Part shown: positions 26,514-34,668 of the stretch, piece after piece
Layout of the letters: each line of letters begins with the position of its first letter
How positions within the stretch are numbered: the stretch's first letter is position 1
Assembly (NCBI GenBank): GCA_022009675.1
Contig: CP091718.1
Location: forward strand, 1,302,001-1,366,000
Direction of reading: 5' to 3'
DNA: 64,000 nt
Origin: Oscillospiraceae bacterium
GTDB lineage: Bacteria; Bacillota; Clostridia; Oscillospirales; CAG-272
Program-made: the position numbers and the translations under genes
Notes under the pieces: model-generated
Told to the model about the DNA's origin: nothing
The model's database searches: none
Seen by the model: only the letters and a program-made list of their open reading frames with translations

Positions 26514-29078
26514 ATGAGTAAGAACGAGATCCGCATCGCGCTCGCCGGCAACCCCAACGCCGGCAAGACGACCCTGTTCAACGCCCTGACCGGCTCCAAT
26601 CAGTTCGTCGGGAACTGGCCCGGCGTTACGGTGGAGAAGAAGGAAGGCAAGCTGAAGGGGTACAATGACGTCATTGTTACCGACCTGCCCGGCATTTACT
26701 CCCTGTCCCCCTACACGCTGGAGGAAGTGGTGGCGCGTAACTACCTGATCGCAGAGCGTCCGGATGCCATCCTGAACATCATCGACGGCACCAACCTGGA
26801 GCGCAACCTGTACCTGACCACTCAGCTGACCGAGTTGGGCATCCCGGTGGTCATTGCCATCAACATGATTGACGTCGTGCGCAAGAGCGGCGACAGGATC
26901 GACATCCCGGAGCTGTCCCGTCAGCTGGGCTGCAAGGTGGTGGAGATTTCCGCCCTGAAGGGCACCGGCATCAAGGAAGCAGCCGAAGCCGCCATTGCAG
27001 CCGCCAGAGGCACGAGAACGGTTCCCATGCACACCTTCAGCGGCTGTGTGGAGCATGCGCTGGCGCACATTGAGGAAGCTGCCGTTCACACCATGCCCGC
27101 CGAGCAGCAGAGATGGTATGCCATCAAGGTGTTCGAGCGCGACGACAAGGTGATGGCTCAGTTGAATCTGCCCGAGGAAACCAAGGCGCACATCGAGGAG
27201 GACATCCAGGCGGCGGAGAAGGAAATGGACGATGATGCGGAATCCATCATCACCAACGAGCGCTATGTATACATTTCCTCCATTATCAAGAGCTGCTACA
27301 GGAAGAAAAACGTCGGCAAGCTGTCCACGTCGGACAAGATCGACCGCGTCGTGACCAACCGCTGGCTGGGTCTGCCCATCTTTGCCGTTATCATGTTCCT
27401 TGTTTACTATATCTCTATGGTTGCGGTCGGCACGCCCGCGACCGACTGGGTCAATGACGGCGTGTTCGGCGACGGCTGGCATCTGCTTGGCATCGGCTCC
27501 AAGGATTACAACGCGGACAACGACACCTATACCGATGCGCTGCGCGCGATTCAGGCATTCCAGCCGGACGTTGACCCGGAGGCGGAGAACTTTGACGCAG
27601 CCGCCGCGCTGACGGCAATCAAGGCGTACAAGGCGGAGTCCGAGAACCCCACCGGCAAGGTGACGGTGGAGGATGAGGAGACGCTGGAGGAGAGTCAGCT
27701 GACTGCCTACTACTCCAAGATTCCTGACAGCCTGTCCAAGAAGGACAGGGAATCGGTTGTCGGCATGACCTATCTGGAGGCTGTCGAATACTTCAGCGGG
27801 CTGATGGAGAAGAATGCGGAGACTGCGTTCGCCGCGCCCGACCCTGCCGACTACGGCGTGTGGGTGCCCGGCATCCCGGTGCTGGTCGGTGACGGACTGG
27901 AAAAGGCGGATTCTCCGGCATGGCTGTCCGGGCTTATCAATGACGGTATCGTTGCCGGTGTCGGCGCGGTGCTGGGCTTCGTGCCGCAGATGCTGGTGCT
28001 GTTCCTTCTGCTGGCTTTCCTGGAGGCGTGCGGGTACATGGCGCGTATCGCCTTCGTGCTGGACCGCGTGTTCCGCAAGTTCGGTCTGTCCGGCAAATCC
28101 TTTATCCCCATGCTGATCGGCGTGGGCTGCGGCGTGCCCGGCATCATGGCGAGCCGCACCATTGAGAACGAACGCGACCGCCGCATGACGGTCATGACCA
28201 CCACCTTCATTCCCTGCGGCGCCAAGGTGCCGTTCATCGGCATGATTGCGGGCGCCATCTTCGGCGGTTCCGCATGGGTGGCAACCTCCGCGTACTTTGT
28301 CGGCATGGCGGCTATCATCGTGTCCGGTATCATGCTGAAAAAGACCAGGATGTTCGCGGGCGATCCGGCTCCCTTCGTCATGGAGCTGCCTGCCTACCAT
28401 ATGCCCACCGTCGGAAACGTCCTGCGGAGCATGTGGGAGCGCGGCTGGTCCTTCATCAAGAAGGCGGGCACCGTCATTCTGCTGTCCACGATCTTTGTCT
28501 GGTTCACGACCTACTTCGGCTGGGTGGACGGTAGCTTCCGTATGCTGGCTGAGGATGAGATCAACAATTCCATCCTGGCTGCCATCGGCGGTGTGATTGC
28601 GTGGATTTTCAAGCCCCTGGGCTGGGGCACCTGGCAGGCGGCTGTGGCGTCCATTACGGGACTTGTTGCCAAGGAGAACATTGTCGGTACGCTGGGCATC
28701 CTGTACGGCGGCGGCGACAACACGGTCTACCAGAACATCGCGCAGGCGTTTACCGGCATTACCGGGTATTCCTTCCTGGTGTTCAACCTGCTCTGCGCGC
28801 CCTGCTTTGCGGCTATCGGCGCCATGAAGCTCGAGACGAACAACGCCAAGTGGACGTGGTTTGCCATCGGCAACCAGTGCGGCTTTGCCTACCCCATCGC
28901 GCTGATGGTCAACTCCTTCGGCAACCTCTTCACCGGCAGACTGATGACCGGCAACTCTGCGCTGAATATCGTCAGCCTGGTCGCGGCGGTTGCCCTGCTG
29001 GCTGGTATGATCTATATGCTGGTGCGCCCCTATAAGGAAGCCACCAAGCTGACGACCGAGGTCAATGTCGGCAAATAA
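26514..29078 (+). CDS. feoB: Ferrous iron transporter FeoB with enlarged first extracytoplasmic loop
   Basis: 854 residues, longer than typical FeoB (about 650-780). The N-terminal G domain has GNPNAGKTT (G1), the switch region VGNWPGVTVEKKEG, DLPGIYSLSPYT (G3), INMID (G4) and ISALKG (G5). A helical spacer leads to the membrane part, with Gate motifs IGVGCGVPGIMASRTIENERDRRM and CGAKVPF carrying the conserved Cys residues, and a second FxxxxCAPCFAAIGAMK gate near the C-terminus. Between the first gate helix (AVIMFLVYYISMVAVG) and the next (VGAVLGFVPQMLVLF) lies an acidic insertion of about 150 residues predicted outside the cell. The frame is intact. Moves Fe2+ into the cell. Confidence 0.95.
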   Translation: MSKNEIRIALAGNPNAGKTTLFNALTGSNQFVGNWPGVTVEKKEGKLKGYNDVIVTDLPGIYSLSPYTLEEVVARNYLIAERPDAILNIIDGTNLERNLYLTTQLTELGIPVVIAINMIDVVRKSGDRIDIPELSRQLGCKVVEISALKGTGIKEAAEAAIAAARGTRTVPMHTFSGCVEHALAHIEEAAVHTMPAEQQRWYAIKVFERDDKVMAQLNLPEETKAHIEEDIQAAEKEMDDDAESIITNERYVYISSIIKSCYRKKNVGKLSTSDKIDRVVTNRWLGLPIFAVIMFLVYYISMVAVGTPATDWVNDGVFGDGWHLLGIGSKDYNADNDTYTDALRAIQAFQPDVDPEAENFDAAAALTAIKAYKAESENPTGKVTVEDEETLEESQLTAYYSKIPDSLSKKDRESVVGMTYLEAVEYFSGLMEKNAETAFAAPDPADYGVWVPGIPVLVGDGLEKADSPAWLSGLINDGIVAGVGAVLGFVPQMLVLFLLLAFLEACGYMARIAFVLDRVFRKFGLSGKSFIPMLIGVGCGVPGIMASRTIENERDRRMTVMTTTFIPCGAKVPFIGMIAGAIFGGSAWVATSAYFVGMAAIIVSGIMLKKTRMFAGDPAPFVMELPAYHMPTVGNVLRSMWERGWSFIKKAGTVILLSTIFVWFTTYFGWVDGSFRMLAEDEINNSILAAIGGVIAWIFKPLGWGTWQAAVASITGLVAKENIVGTLGILYGGGDNTVYQNIAQAFTGITGYSFLVFNLLCAPCFAAIGAMKLETNNAKWTWFAIGNQCGFAYPIALMVNSFGNLFTGRLMTGNSALNIVSLVAAVALLAGMIYMLVRPYKEATKLTTEVNVGK

Positions 29079-29109
29079 CCTCTGACGCCCGGTTTCTATA
29101 CCGGGAACG

Positions 29110-29185
29110 CGGGACGGAGAAACGGGGGAGAAGTCTGGGGGCTTCCTGAAAGAAGTCCCCGCCCCCCGGAAACTTTTTCTGAAAC
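29110..29185. repeat. Diverged copy of the GGGGGCTTC-TGAAAGAAG repeat
   Basis: GGGGGCTTCCTGAAAGAAG followed by CCCCCCGGAAACTTTTTCTG matches the 8447 and 8616 copies over about 60 bases. It lies between feoB and the small Cys-rich gene, and its stem may attenuate read-through from feoB. Confidence 0.6.
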
Positions 29186-29212
29186 TGAGGGCACCACAAA
29201 GGAGAATGCAGT

Positions 29213-29503
29213 ATGTGGGAATGGATACAGGGGCACGTGGCAGTTATACTGATCTGCGCGGTGCTGGCAGCAATCGTAGTGCTGATCATCCGGGGGCTTG
29301 TCCGGGACAGGAAGAAGGGGAAATCCACCTGCGGAGCGAACTGCGCTCACTGCGCCATGGCGGGCTCCTGCCACGGTGGCACGCATCCGGCGGAGTCAAC
29401 GCGCTCCCGCACAGAAAAAAAGCGCACACGGGTACGAATCCGCAGGGGCAGGACGGCGGAACCGACGCCTGAATGCGTCTCCTTTCTGCTCCACGCGGGT
29501 TGA
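29213..29503 (+). CDS. FeoB-associated Cys-rich membrane protein
   Basis: Small membrane protein with an N-terminal helix (HVAVILICAVLAAIVVLIIRGL) and a cytoplasmic Cys cluster CGANCAHCAMAGSC, the hallmark of the FeoB-associated Cys-rich family (PF12669), which follows feoB in many Firmicutes and may deliver or shield iron. Family members usually stop soon after the Cys cluster, at 50-65 residues; here the frame runs on for about 40 Arg/Thr-rich residues to 96, so a one-base error near the end is possible. AAGGAG lies upstream of the ATG at 29213. It is separated from feoB by 134 bases holding a repeat hairpin. Confidence 0.82.
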   Translation: MWEWIQGHVAVILICAVLAAIVVLIIRGLVRDRKKGKSTCGANCAHCAMAGSCHGGTHPAESTRSRTEKKRTRVRIRRGRTAEPTPECVSFLLHAG

Positions 29504-29505
29504 AG

Positions 29506-29527
29506 GTCCGGAAATACATTTCCGGAC
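29506..29527. terminator. Stem-loop ending the feo operon
   Basis: GTCCGGAAAT (29506-29515) pairs with ATTTCCGGAC (29518-29527); AAGTTTTGC follows. The T-run is short, so terminator strength is uncertain. From here to 29684 I see no gene. Confidence 0.5.
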
Positions 29528-29684
29528 AGGAAGTTTTGCGCCGTGGCAGTCGGAGCGACCGGCATTCCGGTAAGCCGGAACCGCCCCCGGACTTCCGCAG
29601 GGAGCGAGAACGGAACGGCTATATAAAAAGATTCCGGTCAACTGTCAACTGTCAACTTCTTCTCCGCATTTTTCGGAAAACCTC

Positions 29685-29713
29685 TTGACAAATCCTGCGA
29701 TGTGTGGTAAAAA
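29685..29713 (+). promoter_or_regulatory. Promoter of the tRNA-Ser gene
   Basis: TTGACA (29685-29690), 17-base spacer, TAAAAA (29708-29713), about 52 bases before the mature tRNA 5' end. Confidence 0.55.
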
Positions 29714-29764
29714 TACACAGGTCGCGGGTGTGCGTCCCACGCGACGGCGAATAGCGACCTGCAC

Positions 29765-29856
29765 GGAGAGATGGCTGAGCTGGTCTAAGGCGCACGACTG
29801 GAAATCGTGTTTGGAGTAATCCTCCAACAAGGGTTCGAATCCCTTTCTCTCCGCCA
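29765..29856 (+). tRNA. tRNA-Ser (anticodon GGA)
   Basis: Acceptor arm GGAGAGA (29765-29771) pairs with TCTCTCC (29846-29852), discriminator G and encoded CCA (29854-29856). The anticodon stem-loop CGACTGGAAATCG shows anticodon GGA, reading UCC/UCU serine codons. The long variable arm (TTGGAGTAATCCTCCAA) is typical of tRNA-Ser, and the T-loop is GGGTTCGAATCCC. Confidence 0.96.
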
Positions 29857-29893
29857 AAGCAAAAGAGCATCCTTTGGATGCTCTTTTGCTTTC
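29857..29893 (+). terminator. Terminator of tRNA-Ser
   Basis: A 17-bp perfect stem, AAAGCAAAAGAGCATCC against its complement with a TTT loop, begins directly after the CCA end and closes in TTTTGCTTT. Confidence 0.85.
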
Positions 29894-30027
29894 GCTAACG
29901 ACACGAGTGATGTGACTTTTCGTCGGATGGCGAAAAGCAAATTAAAGAAAAAAGCATAAGAAGCGAAGCGGCAAGGCGAAAAATGCATTGATGGTAAGGA
30001 TCTGAAATATGGACAGTGCGGTAATTT

Positions 30028-30489
30028 ATGAATCTGTTTTTATCGAACGTACAGGCGGATCTTTTGGAGTACGGATATGCCCGAAGCGGCAAAAGCGCGC
30101 TTTTCTATCGTTATTCTGCCGATAAAAAAGTAGGATGCTGCATTGAAATGCAAAAATCAATGTTTAATTTCCCCGACAACTATTCTTTCACCTTTAATTT
30201 GCTCTGCGTCGGATTGTATGAGTTAGATGAATATTACAATCATAAGTTAACCGTTTCCGCCTTGAAGGCCTGTTTACATAATCCGTTTATTTCTGAGAGG
30301 ATCGGAATCATATGTCGCGGCAGGGATTATTGGTGGGAGATTACAGACGCTGTCTCGGATAAGCGCGATTTGGAAGTATATTATACCAGATTTATTCAAA
30401 ACGATATAAAAGCAAGTGCGTCTTATCTTGATAAATTGGCAGAGAAGAAGCAAATGAAATACATACAGAATGCGGCGTCTGCCGATTGA
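30028..30489 (+). CDS. Hypothetical protein in an AT-rich block next to tRNA-Ser
   Basis: A 153-residue protein I cannot assign with confidence; its fold pattern (LLEYGYARSGKSALFYRYS, CCIEMQKSMFNFPDNYSFTFN) loosely recalls DUF4304-like proteins. No signal peptide or membrane helix. Base composition is much more AT-rich than all neighbours and codon choice differs (many TTA, ATA, AAA), which with its position directly after a tRNA gene suggests horizontal acquisition. The ATG at 30028 lacks a clear ribosome binding site; an ATG at 30009 in another frame starts a short peptide that could be the true N-terminus if a base is wrong. Followed by a strong terminator. Confidence 0.5.
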   Translation: MNLFLSNVQADLLEYGYARSGKSALFYRYSADKKVGCCIEMQKSMFNFPDNYSFTFNLLCVGLYELDEYYNHKLTVSALKACLHNPFISERIGIICRGRDYWWEITDAVSDKRDLEVYYTRFIQNDIKASASYLDKLAEKKQMKYIQNAASAD

Positions 30490-30539
30490 TATAATAACGG
30501 CGCTTTTCAGATGTCTGATATCTTTTTCAGTTGCGCGAT

Positions 30540-30583
30540 ACAAAAAACCACCGTAATCGTGATAGATTGCGGTGGTTTTTTGT
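30540..30583. terminator. Bidirectional Rho-independent terminator
   Basis: ACAAAAAACCACCGTAATC pairs with GATTGCGGTGGTTTTTTGT (one G-T pair) across a short loop, between the AT-rich hypothetical gene and the convergent YjbR-like gene. Confidence 0.85.
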
Positions 30584-30617
30584 ACCCGAAAACCGGCGCG
30601 GTTGGCGGCTCCCGGAT

Positions 30618-30999
30618 TCATTCCGGTCTGCCTCGCTTCGTACCTTTGCTTTTGGTTGCCTCGTAGCTGACAGTCGTGAGAAAGCAAACCACGTCGTCCG
30701 GCGCATCGGGCAGCAGAACCGAGATCCAATGGAGCTTGTTCATGTGGTATGCGGGGTAAACCCCCTCTGCCTTGCCGAACGAGCCGAACATTTCGACCGG
30801 CAGCTTCAGATTGACGACCTCGACTGTTTCGTCGCTGTCGAACCCGAATTTCCGTCTTGAAACCTGCATCACGATTGCGAACCACTTGCGGTTGTCCCAA
30901 TGTCGCAGGACGGCGGTTTCAAAATCCTCATCGAACGGATAATCGGGCGACACGCGGAAGTCGGATAGACAGAAGGAAAAAGAAGGATTGCTTTGTCAT
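30618..30999 (-). CDS. MmcQ/YjbR-family protein (frame interrupted once)
   Basis: About 126 residues of the MmcQ/YjbR family, small CyaY-like-fold proteins with proposed DNA-binding. Typical segments: VSPDYPFDEDFETAVLRH, NRKWFAIVMQVSRRKFG, VVNLKLPVEM, YPAYHMNKLHWISVLL and a closing LTTVSYEATKSK. The annotatable frame from VSPDYP lacks a good start; reading the A5 run at 30977-30981 (plus strand) as four brings in an ATG at 30999 with AGGAGG six bases upstream and the N-terminus MTKQSFFSFCLSDFR, as expected for the family's length. Transcribed alone from its own promoter. Function in the cell is unknown. Confidence 0.8.
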
Positions 31000-31069
31000 G
31001 GGAGCCTCCTGTATGCCGGATCGGATTCAGTGTATATCCTGTGCGTGTCCGGCACTGCTGTTTTTACCT

Positions 31070-31098
31070 ATTATAACACCTTGCGAGATTCTTTTCAA
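31070..31098 (-). promoter_or_regulatory. SigA promoter of the YjbR-like gene
   Basis: Minus strand TTGAAA (31093-31098), 17-base spacer, TATAAT (31070-31075), about 70 bases before the ATG. Confidence 0.75.
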
Positions 31099-31246
31099 GG
31101 GGAAGTTTTACGGGGGCTGCGTTTCACGTGCCAGACGTGGGCATCCTCCGCTTTGCCGCCTTTTGCTCCCCGCCATGCCGGGGAAGGGATCGCGGCGGAG
31201 GCAAGCCGCAACATATTGGCAGTTTGTAAATTATCCAAAAACCCCA

Positions 31247-31275
31247 TTGACAAATGACCGGTTCTCGTGTATAAT
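31247..31275 (+). promoter_or_regulatory. SigA promoter of the DUF1292 gene and 6S-like RNA
   Basis: TTGACA (31247-31252), 17-base spacer, TATAAT (31270-31275): full consensus, 63 bases before the DUF1292 ATG. The stretch from 31100 to here otherwise shows no gene. Confidence 0.85.
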
Positions 31276-31338
31276 AATCGTGACGGAGGGAGACAGCACG
31301 GTTTCCCATCCCCTCTCATGAAAGGAAGACCCTGCACA

Positions 31339-31665
31339 ATGGAAGATAATAAGGAATTGGAAGGCGAGTTCTATACCTTAACGGACGAGGACGGACACGA
31401 GATTCAGTTTGAGGTCATCGGGTCGGCGGTTCTCAATGATAAAACGTACTACGCCATGGTTCCGACAGAGGATCAGCCCGAGGATGATGAAGTATGCGAG
31501 TACGTCATTCTGCGCGCGGATCAGGATGAGAACGGCGAGGATATTCTTGTCACGGTGGACGATGACGAGGAGTTTGAGGACGTAGCGGACTACTTCGACG
31601 ATATGCTGTCGGATGAGGCGGATTACGACATCAATCCGGCGGAGGAGCAGTCCGGAAAGAAGTAA
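31339..31665 (+). CDS. DUF1292 domain-containing protein
   Basis: A 108-residue very acidic protein of the DUF1292 (YrzB) family, widespread and conserved in Firmicutes with no established function. The core reads FYTLTDEDGHEIQFEVIGSA, YYAMVPTEDQ and EYVILRADQDENGED, followed by DDDEEFEDVADYFDDML. AAAGGAAG lies 11 bases before the ATG at 31339; the frame upstream of it is promoter sequence. In many Firmicutes the gene sits with alaS-yrzL-yrrK; here it is instead directly followed by a structured RNA. Probably cytosolic and soluble. Confidence 0.88.
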   Translation: MEDNKELEGEFYTLTDEDGHEIQFEVIGSAVLNDKTYYAMVPTEDQPEDDEVCEYVILRADQDENGEDILVTVDDDEEFEDVADYFDDMLSDEADYDINPAEEQSGKK

Positions 31666-31886
31666 AAGCTGATCCTGCGGGGTGCGTGATACGCAGGTAT
31701 TGTGACCCACATCAGATTAAAAGGAGACCGACTCGCGCCGCGGTTTGCAGACCTCCTGCCCTCCCATCGGTTGACTTGTCCCGTGGGGGAGCGGACGCTG
31801 GGAGCAGTAAAGCGGCGGATAGGTCACCGCCCTGGACAGAACAGGGTTCCGAAGTCTGCGTACACGGCTCAGCGGGATCGTTTTTT
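31664..31886 (+). ncRNA. ssrS: 6S RNA-like structured RNA
   Basis: About 210 nt with the 6S layout: a closing stem (GATCCTGC at 31671-31678 with GCGGGATC at 31872-31879, continued by GTG..TACGCAG with CTGCGTACAC), a central bubble whose 3' side carries a small hairpin CCCTG-GACAGAA-CAGGG (about 31830-31846), and a long terminal arm (GACC/GGTC, CGCCGC/GCGGCG, CTCCC/GGGAG). Six T follow at 31881-31886. 6S RNA mimics an open promoter and sequesters SigA RNA polymerase. Identity is inferred from structure; I could not run a covariance search. Confidence 0.6.
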
Positions 31887-31949
31887 CTCCCCTCTCTGCG
31901 GGGAGGCTCCCTACCAGGGGAGCATGTAGCGCAGGAACCGAAACGGTTC

Positions 31950-31986
31950 GGGCGGGGATCTCCTACGGGACGTCCCCGCCCTGCTT
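31950..31986 (+). terminator. Rho-independent terminator downstream of the 6S-like RNA
   Basis: GGGCGGGGA (31950-31958) pairs with TCCCCGCCC (31973-31981), followed by TGCTTTATTTC. Another short stem (CTCCCC/GGGGAG) lies at 31887-31905. Confidence 0.75.
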
Positions 31987-32142
31987 TATTTCAGGATACC
32001 GCTGCGTATCCGCCGTGCGATGGTTGAAGGAAAAACGGCATCTCCGCGATTGGGGCAGGCTATGCCGGCATACGCCGGAGCCGGTCGGTTGCCGCCGACG
32101 CCCTATGCGCGGTACGCGATGCTTACAGAAAGGGAAAAAACT

Positions 32143-34493
32143 ATGAAATGCAGGAAAATTACCGCGTGCCTCCTGGCACTGCTGCTGAGCTGTTCTGCCG
32201 TTGCGTCCTGTACCGGCGGCGGAACATCCGACGTAACGGCTACCGGGACAGACACCGGGAGTGCCACGGAATCGGCAACCGTCGTTGCGACCGATCGGGT
32301 GACAGACACGGAGCATGGTTCGGAGTCGGAAAGCGAGACTGCCCCGATCCCTGCCGTGAAGGAGAATGTCCCGACCTCCGGCGCGTCCGTGACCTTTTAT
32401 CACAATGAGAACAACAGCCTGTTCCTGACTGCGGAGGGGCTGGATGCCGCCGTGACGGAGGATGCAGAGGTCGGTACGGTGCTGTCCCTGCGCGCCGCGG
32501 GCGGCTCCGAGCATACGCTGACGCTGAACTACGGGGAGTATGTGCGTGCGCACGGGCTGGAGCCGGCGACGGTAGGCGGGACGCAGTACGTCATTCTGCG
32601 CTTCCGCGTGGAGAACGGCGATGCCGCATCCCTGCGTCTGGGGACTGCTACGGAGGCGGGTGCGACCTCGCGTCCCTCGCCGGTGCCTACGATCCGACCG
32701 ATGCCGGCTGGCAGTCTGTGCTGTATGCCGTCGGGAACTTCAAATGGGCGGGCAAGCCGTCCGACGGGGATGCCTTTGCCGGCATTACGCTGTCGCTGTT
32801 CCGCAGTGCGCCGGCACAGGGAGAGACGGTGCACCTGTATTCGGTCACGCTGACCTCTGACCTGCCCACGGCGCTTGCCGCACTGGGATACACGGATCAG
32901 CTGTTGGGCGGTGGCGATACCTCCGGCGTTGTCTGGAACGACCCGGTCCGGCACGTCAGGCTGACTGCGCCGGACGAGGATGAATCGGTCGCGCTGTGGT
33001 TCGATCACATCACCGAGAAGACGTTGCAGACAACCGTGACGCCCACCGATAAGGCAGGGTACACGGTCCGGCTGGCGCGCAACGAAATCGAGAACTGCCA
33101 GTTTTTCCTCGCGCCCGCGACCGATCGCACCTTCCGGCTGGAGCTGTCCCCCATGACGAACGAGGCGGGCAAAACGCTGGAGACATCGCTGCTCTACACC
33201 GTCTACCATGACGTGGCAGGCGAGCGGATGCCGGATGCCATCCCGCCTGTCAGCGCCCCGATCGCGGTGCGCGGCGGACAGTCGCAGGGCTTTGTTGTCA
33301 AGGTCAAATCCACGGCGGAGTCGGAGGCGGGTCTGTACCGTGCCGAGCTGAAGGTGTTCGATGAGGAGACCGGCAGGCAGATCAAGGCGGCGTATGTCTA
33401 CGCTTACGTGTGGGATTTCACACTTTCGGACAAAACCGAGATGCGCACCGCCATGCAGATGCTGTACTGGCGCATTTACCGCACCTATCCGGAGGGGACG
33501 GATACCGAGAAGCTGGCAATCAACTACTACGAATTCCTGCTGGACAACCGCATCAACGCCATGGCACTGCCGTTCGGTGTCCGGGAGGAGCGCGTGTGGA
33601 AGTACATGGATAACCCGCGCGTCAATTCCTTCTGGATTCCCGGCGTGGACGAGGATCGGCATGCGGAATATACCGCCTCGGTGTACGAGATTCTGGGACG
33701 TGTTGAGGGACGGCGGGAGAAGGCGTTCTTCTACCGCGTTGACGAGCCGACCACGCCCGAAATGCTGAACAAGCTGGCGAAGGTGGCTGCTTCCATCGCG
33801 CCCTACTATAAGGAGTATCACATGGTCACGCCCTGCTATGTCAACATTGACCTGAGCGACGGACGGGATCAGATCGAATTCATGAAGGACTATGTGGATA
33901 TCTGGTGCCACAAGATGAATGCCTTCACGCCGCGCTGGCTGGAATTTGCCAAGGGCGCGCAGTACGTGCAGACCGCCGCGCAGGATAAAAAGTACGGCGA
34001 GTATGCCGACCGTATTGCCGCCGAGGTGGCGGGCGGGGATCAGTCCTGGACGTACTTCTGCTTTGAGCCGACTGCCCCGTACGTCAACTGGATGGCAAAC
34101 GGGGACGGCACCGAGCCGATCGTGTCCTTCTGGCAGTGCAAGCTGCTGGGCATTCAGGGCGTCCTGTTCTGGGGCGTCAACGAGTGGCGCGACAATATGT
34201 ATGACCTTTACGAGCCAGCCACCAATTCGTGGGGCGACGGCATCCTGATTTACAGCGGCGCGCCCTTCGGCATCGACACGCCGGTCTCCTCCCTGCGACT
34301 GGAAACCATCCGCGACGGCATTGAGGACTACCAGTACCTCTGTATGCTGGAGCAGGCGGCAGGCAAGCAGGCGGTGGACGAGCTGGTGCGTCTTGTGACG
34401 ACCAACGTTCTCGTTTACACTTCCGACGATGACTATCTCGCCGCCGTCCGTGTCCTGCTCGGCGACCGGCTGGAGCAGGCGCTCAAGGTCTGA
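32143..34493 (+). CDS. Lipoprotein with DUF4091 domain, putative GH123-like glycoside hydrolase (frame interrupted once)
   Basis: About 783 residues. A lipoprotein signal (ITACLLALLLSCSAVAS|C) and a Thr/Ser/Glu-rich linker tether it outside the membrane. After a beta-rich region, the catalytic-type TIM-barrel part has FFYRVDEPTTPEML, VNIDLSDGRDQIEF and DIWCHKMNAF; the C-terminal DUF4091 segment has WTYFCFEPTAPYVNWMANGD, QGVLFWGVNEW, GDGILIYSGAP and RDGIEDYQYL. Family members related to GH123 act on N-acetylgalactosaminides, but the substrate here is unproven. The frame breaks at 32658-32660: one more G restores EAGCDLASLAGAYDPTD. Start ATG at 32143 follows an A-rich AGGG site. Confidence 0.78.
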
Positions 34494-34668
34494 CCGGAAC
34501 GGGGCTGTGCCGGATGTCCCTTTTGGGCACGCGCCCCACGTTCTAATGCGGCGGGGAAGGGAATACAGTCAGTAAGGATATACCCGGAAAACAGTGATAC
34601 CGTGAAATCGTGAAATAAGAGCACCTCTGCACATGCACGGCTGTGCGGGGCTGCCCGAGGAGAAAGCT

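Noticed and set aside
29206..29472. An overlapping 88-residue frame in the small Cys-rich gene
   Set aside because: It lacks the membrane helix and Cys cluster, both of which are in the 29213 frame typical of FeoB-associated proteins.
30857..31321. A 154-residue plus-strand frame through the region between the YjbR-like and DUF1292 genes
   Set aside because: It runs over two consensus promoters and part of the YjbR-like gene on the other strand; no ribosome binding site or domain.
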